Source: Granulosicoccus sp964594905 (GTDB lineage: Bacteria; Pseudomonadota; Gammaproteobacteria; Granulosicoccales; Granulosicoccaceae). From it: a stretch of 16,184 nt of DNA. Below are positions 15,737-16,184 of this stretch, in pieces. The stretch is from assembly GCA_964594905.1 (NCBI GenBank), contig CAZQOI010000066.1, positions 1 through 16,184 of the forward strand, in the 5' to 3' direction. The first letter of the stretch is position 1. The number at the start of each line of letters is the position of its first letter. A model generated the notes under the pieces. It worked only from the letters and a program-made list of their open reading frames with translations. It was not told the origin of the DNA and searched no databases. The position numbers and the translations under genes were made by a program.

Positions 15737-16184
15737 ATGGAAATCAACGATCTACTCAAACGCCTTGTCGAAAACGACGGTTCAGATCTTTACCTGGCAA
15801 CAGGTGCTGCACCTTCAGCAAAGGTCTCTGGCGATCTTGTAAAATTCACCGACAAAGTCTATGAGCGCGGTGAAGTTGCTGCCATTGCCAACTCTTTGAT
15901 GAACGAAGAGCAGCAAGAGGAATTCGAACGCGAACTCGAAATGAATCTTGCTATCGCGCCAGCTGGCGTTGGTCGATTCCGCATCAATATATTCAAGCAA
16001 CGCAATGAAGTTTCAATTGTTGCTAGAAACATTCAGACTGAAATTCCTAATCTGGATAAGCTGGGTTTACCTGAAATCCTGAAAGATGTCATCACTGCTA
16101 AAAATGGTCTTGTTCTTTTTGTTGGTGGAACGGGATCAGGAAAATCAACTTCCCTCGCAGCATTGATTGACCATAGAAACTCTG
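15737..16184 (+). CDS. pilU: PilU-type type IV pilus retraction ATPase, 5' part
   Basis: The first 149 codons of a PilT/PilU-family cytoplasmic ATPase that powers pilus retraction; the gene runs off the right edge. The N-terminal domain begins MEINDLLKRLVENDGSDLYL, the usual GSDLY/GSDLH entry of the family, followed by NEEQQEEFERELEMNLAI and GVGRFRINIFKQRNEVSIVARNI. The Walker A motif is GGTGSGKST, in the context GLVLFVGGTGSGKSTSLAA. This FVG context and the FNLAI-like segment favour PilU over PilT, which has GLVLVTGPTGSGKSTTLAA. Walker B and the HIS box are outside the window. ATG 15737 begins the aligned protein; upstream AGAGA is a weak ribosome site. It follows pilY1 after 114 bases that contain a strong hairpin, so it may be transcribed separately. 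Confidence 0.9.
   Translation, partial: MEINDLLKRLVENDGSDLYLATGAAPSAKVSGDLVKFTDKVYERGEVAAIANSLMNEEQQEEFERELEMNLAIAPAGVGRFRINIFKQRNEVSIVARNIQTEIPNLDKLGLPEILKDVITAKNGLVLFVGGTGSGKSTSLAALIDHRNS

Noticed and set aside
1..16184. CRISPR array, IS element, prophage or toxin-antitoxin module
   Set aside because: No regularly spaced repeats, transposase, integrase, phage structural gene or recognisable small gene pair was seen.

Overview
The window looks like chromosomal DNA of a free-living gammaproteobacterium. It carries a PilY1-type pilus tip protein and a PilU-type retraction ATPase, a Crp/Fnr regulator, a MurQ etherase, a DppA-type periplasmic binding protein and a gluconate-to-pentose-phosphate gene set. 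No plasmid, phage, IS element, rRNA, tRNA or CRISPR array is visible. A run of exactly 100 N shows that the source is a scaffolded draft assembly.

Layout. Bases 1-696 hold no gene I can defend, although several frames are open at the left edge. At 697-1896 (+) lies a DUF937/YidB-type single-pass membrane protein with an unnamed C-terminal domain. It shares its stop site with a convergent minus-strand group that reads dppA-like binding protein, VOC/glyoxalase-fold protein, murQ (4885 down to 1893), probably one operon. Divergent from it is a Crp/Fnr regulator (5116-5781, +), which converges within 2 bases on an AI-2E/PerM-family permease (6962-5784, -). An SMP-30/gluconolactonase gene (7950-7030, -) sits upstream of that permease.

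From 7998 a plus-strand operon holds gluconokinase, a D-2-hydroxyacid dehydrogenase and an NADP-type 6-phosphogluconate dehydrogenase. With the divergent gluconolactonase these give a coherent route: sugar lactone to gluconate, to 6-phosphogluconate, to ribulose 5-phosphate. The dehydrogenase plausibly feeds 2-ketogluconate in, or handles glyoxylate/hydroxypyruvate. The 47-base divergent gap contains a perfect TGTTAA-CA-TTAACA inverted repeat, a good operator candidate. An AEC-family transporter (11875-10991, -) closes this block.

The right end concerns type IV pili. After a 337-base intergenic region with promoter-like elements and a possible folded leader comes a pilY1-like gene, interrupted by the N gap, then the 5' part of pilU, which runs off the window. 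The gap is flanked by an exact 55-base direct repeat. Collapsing the two copies restores one uninterrupted frame of 1084 residues, so the apparently broken gene is almost certainly intact in the organism.

I see no clear-cut new system. The best leads are the gap artefact and the restored pilY1, the possible folded leader in front of it, the candidate gluconate operator, the loss of the peptide-anchoring aspartate in the DppA-like protein, and the uncharacterised C-terminal domain of the DUF937 protein.
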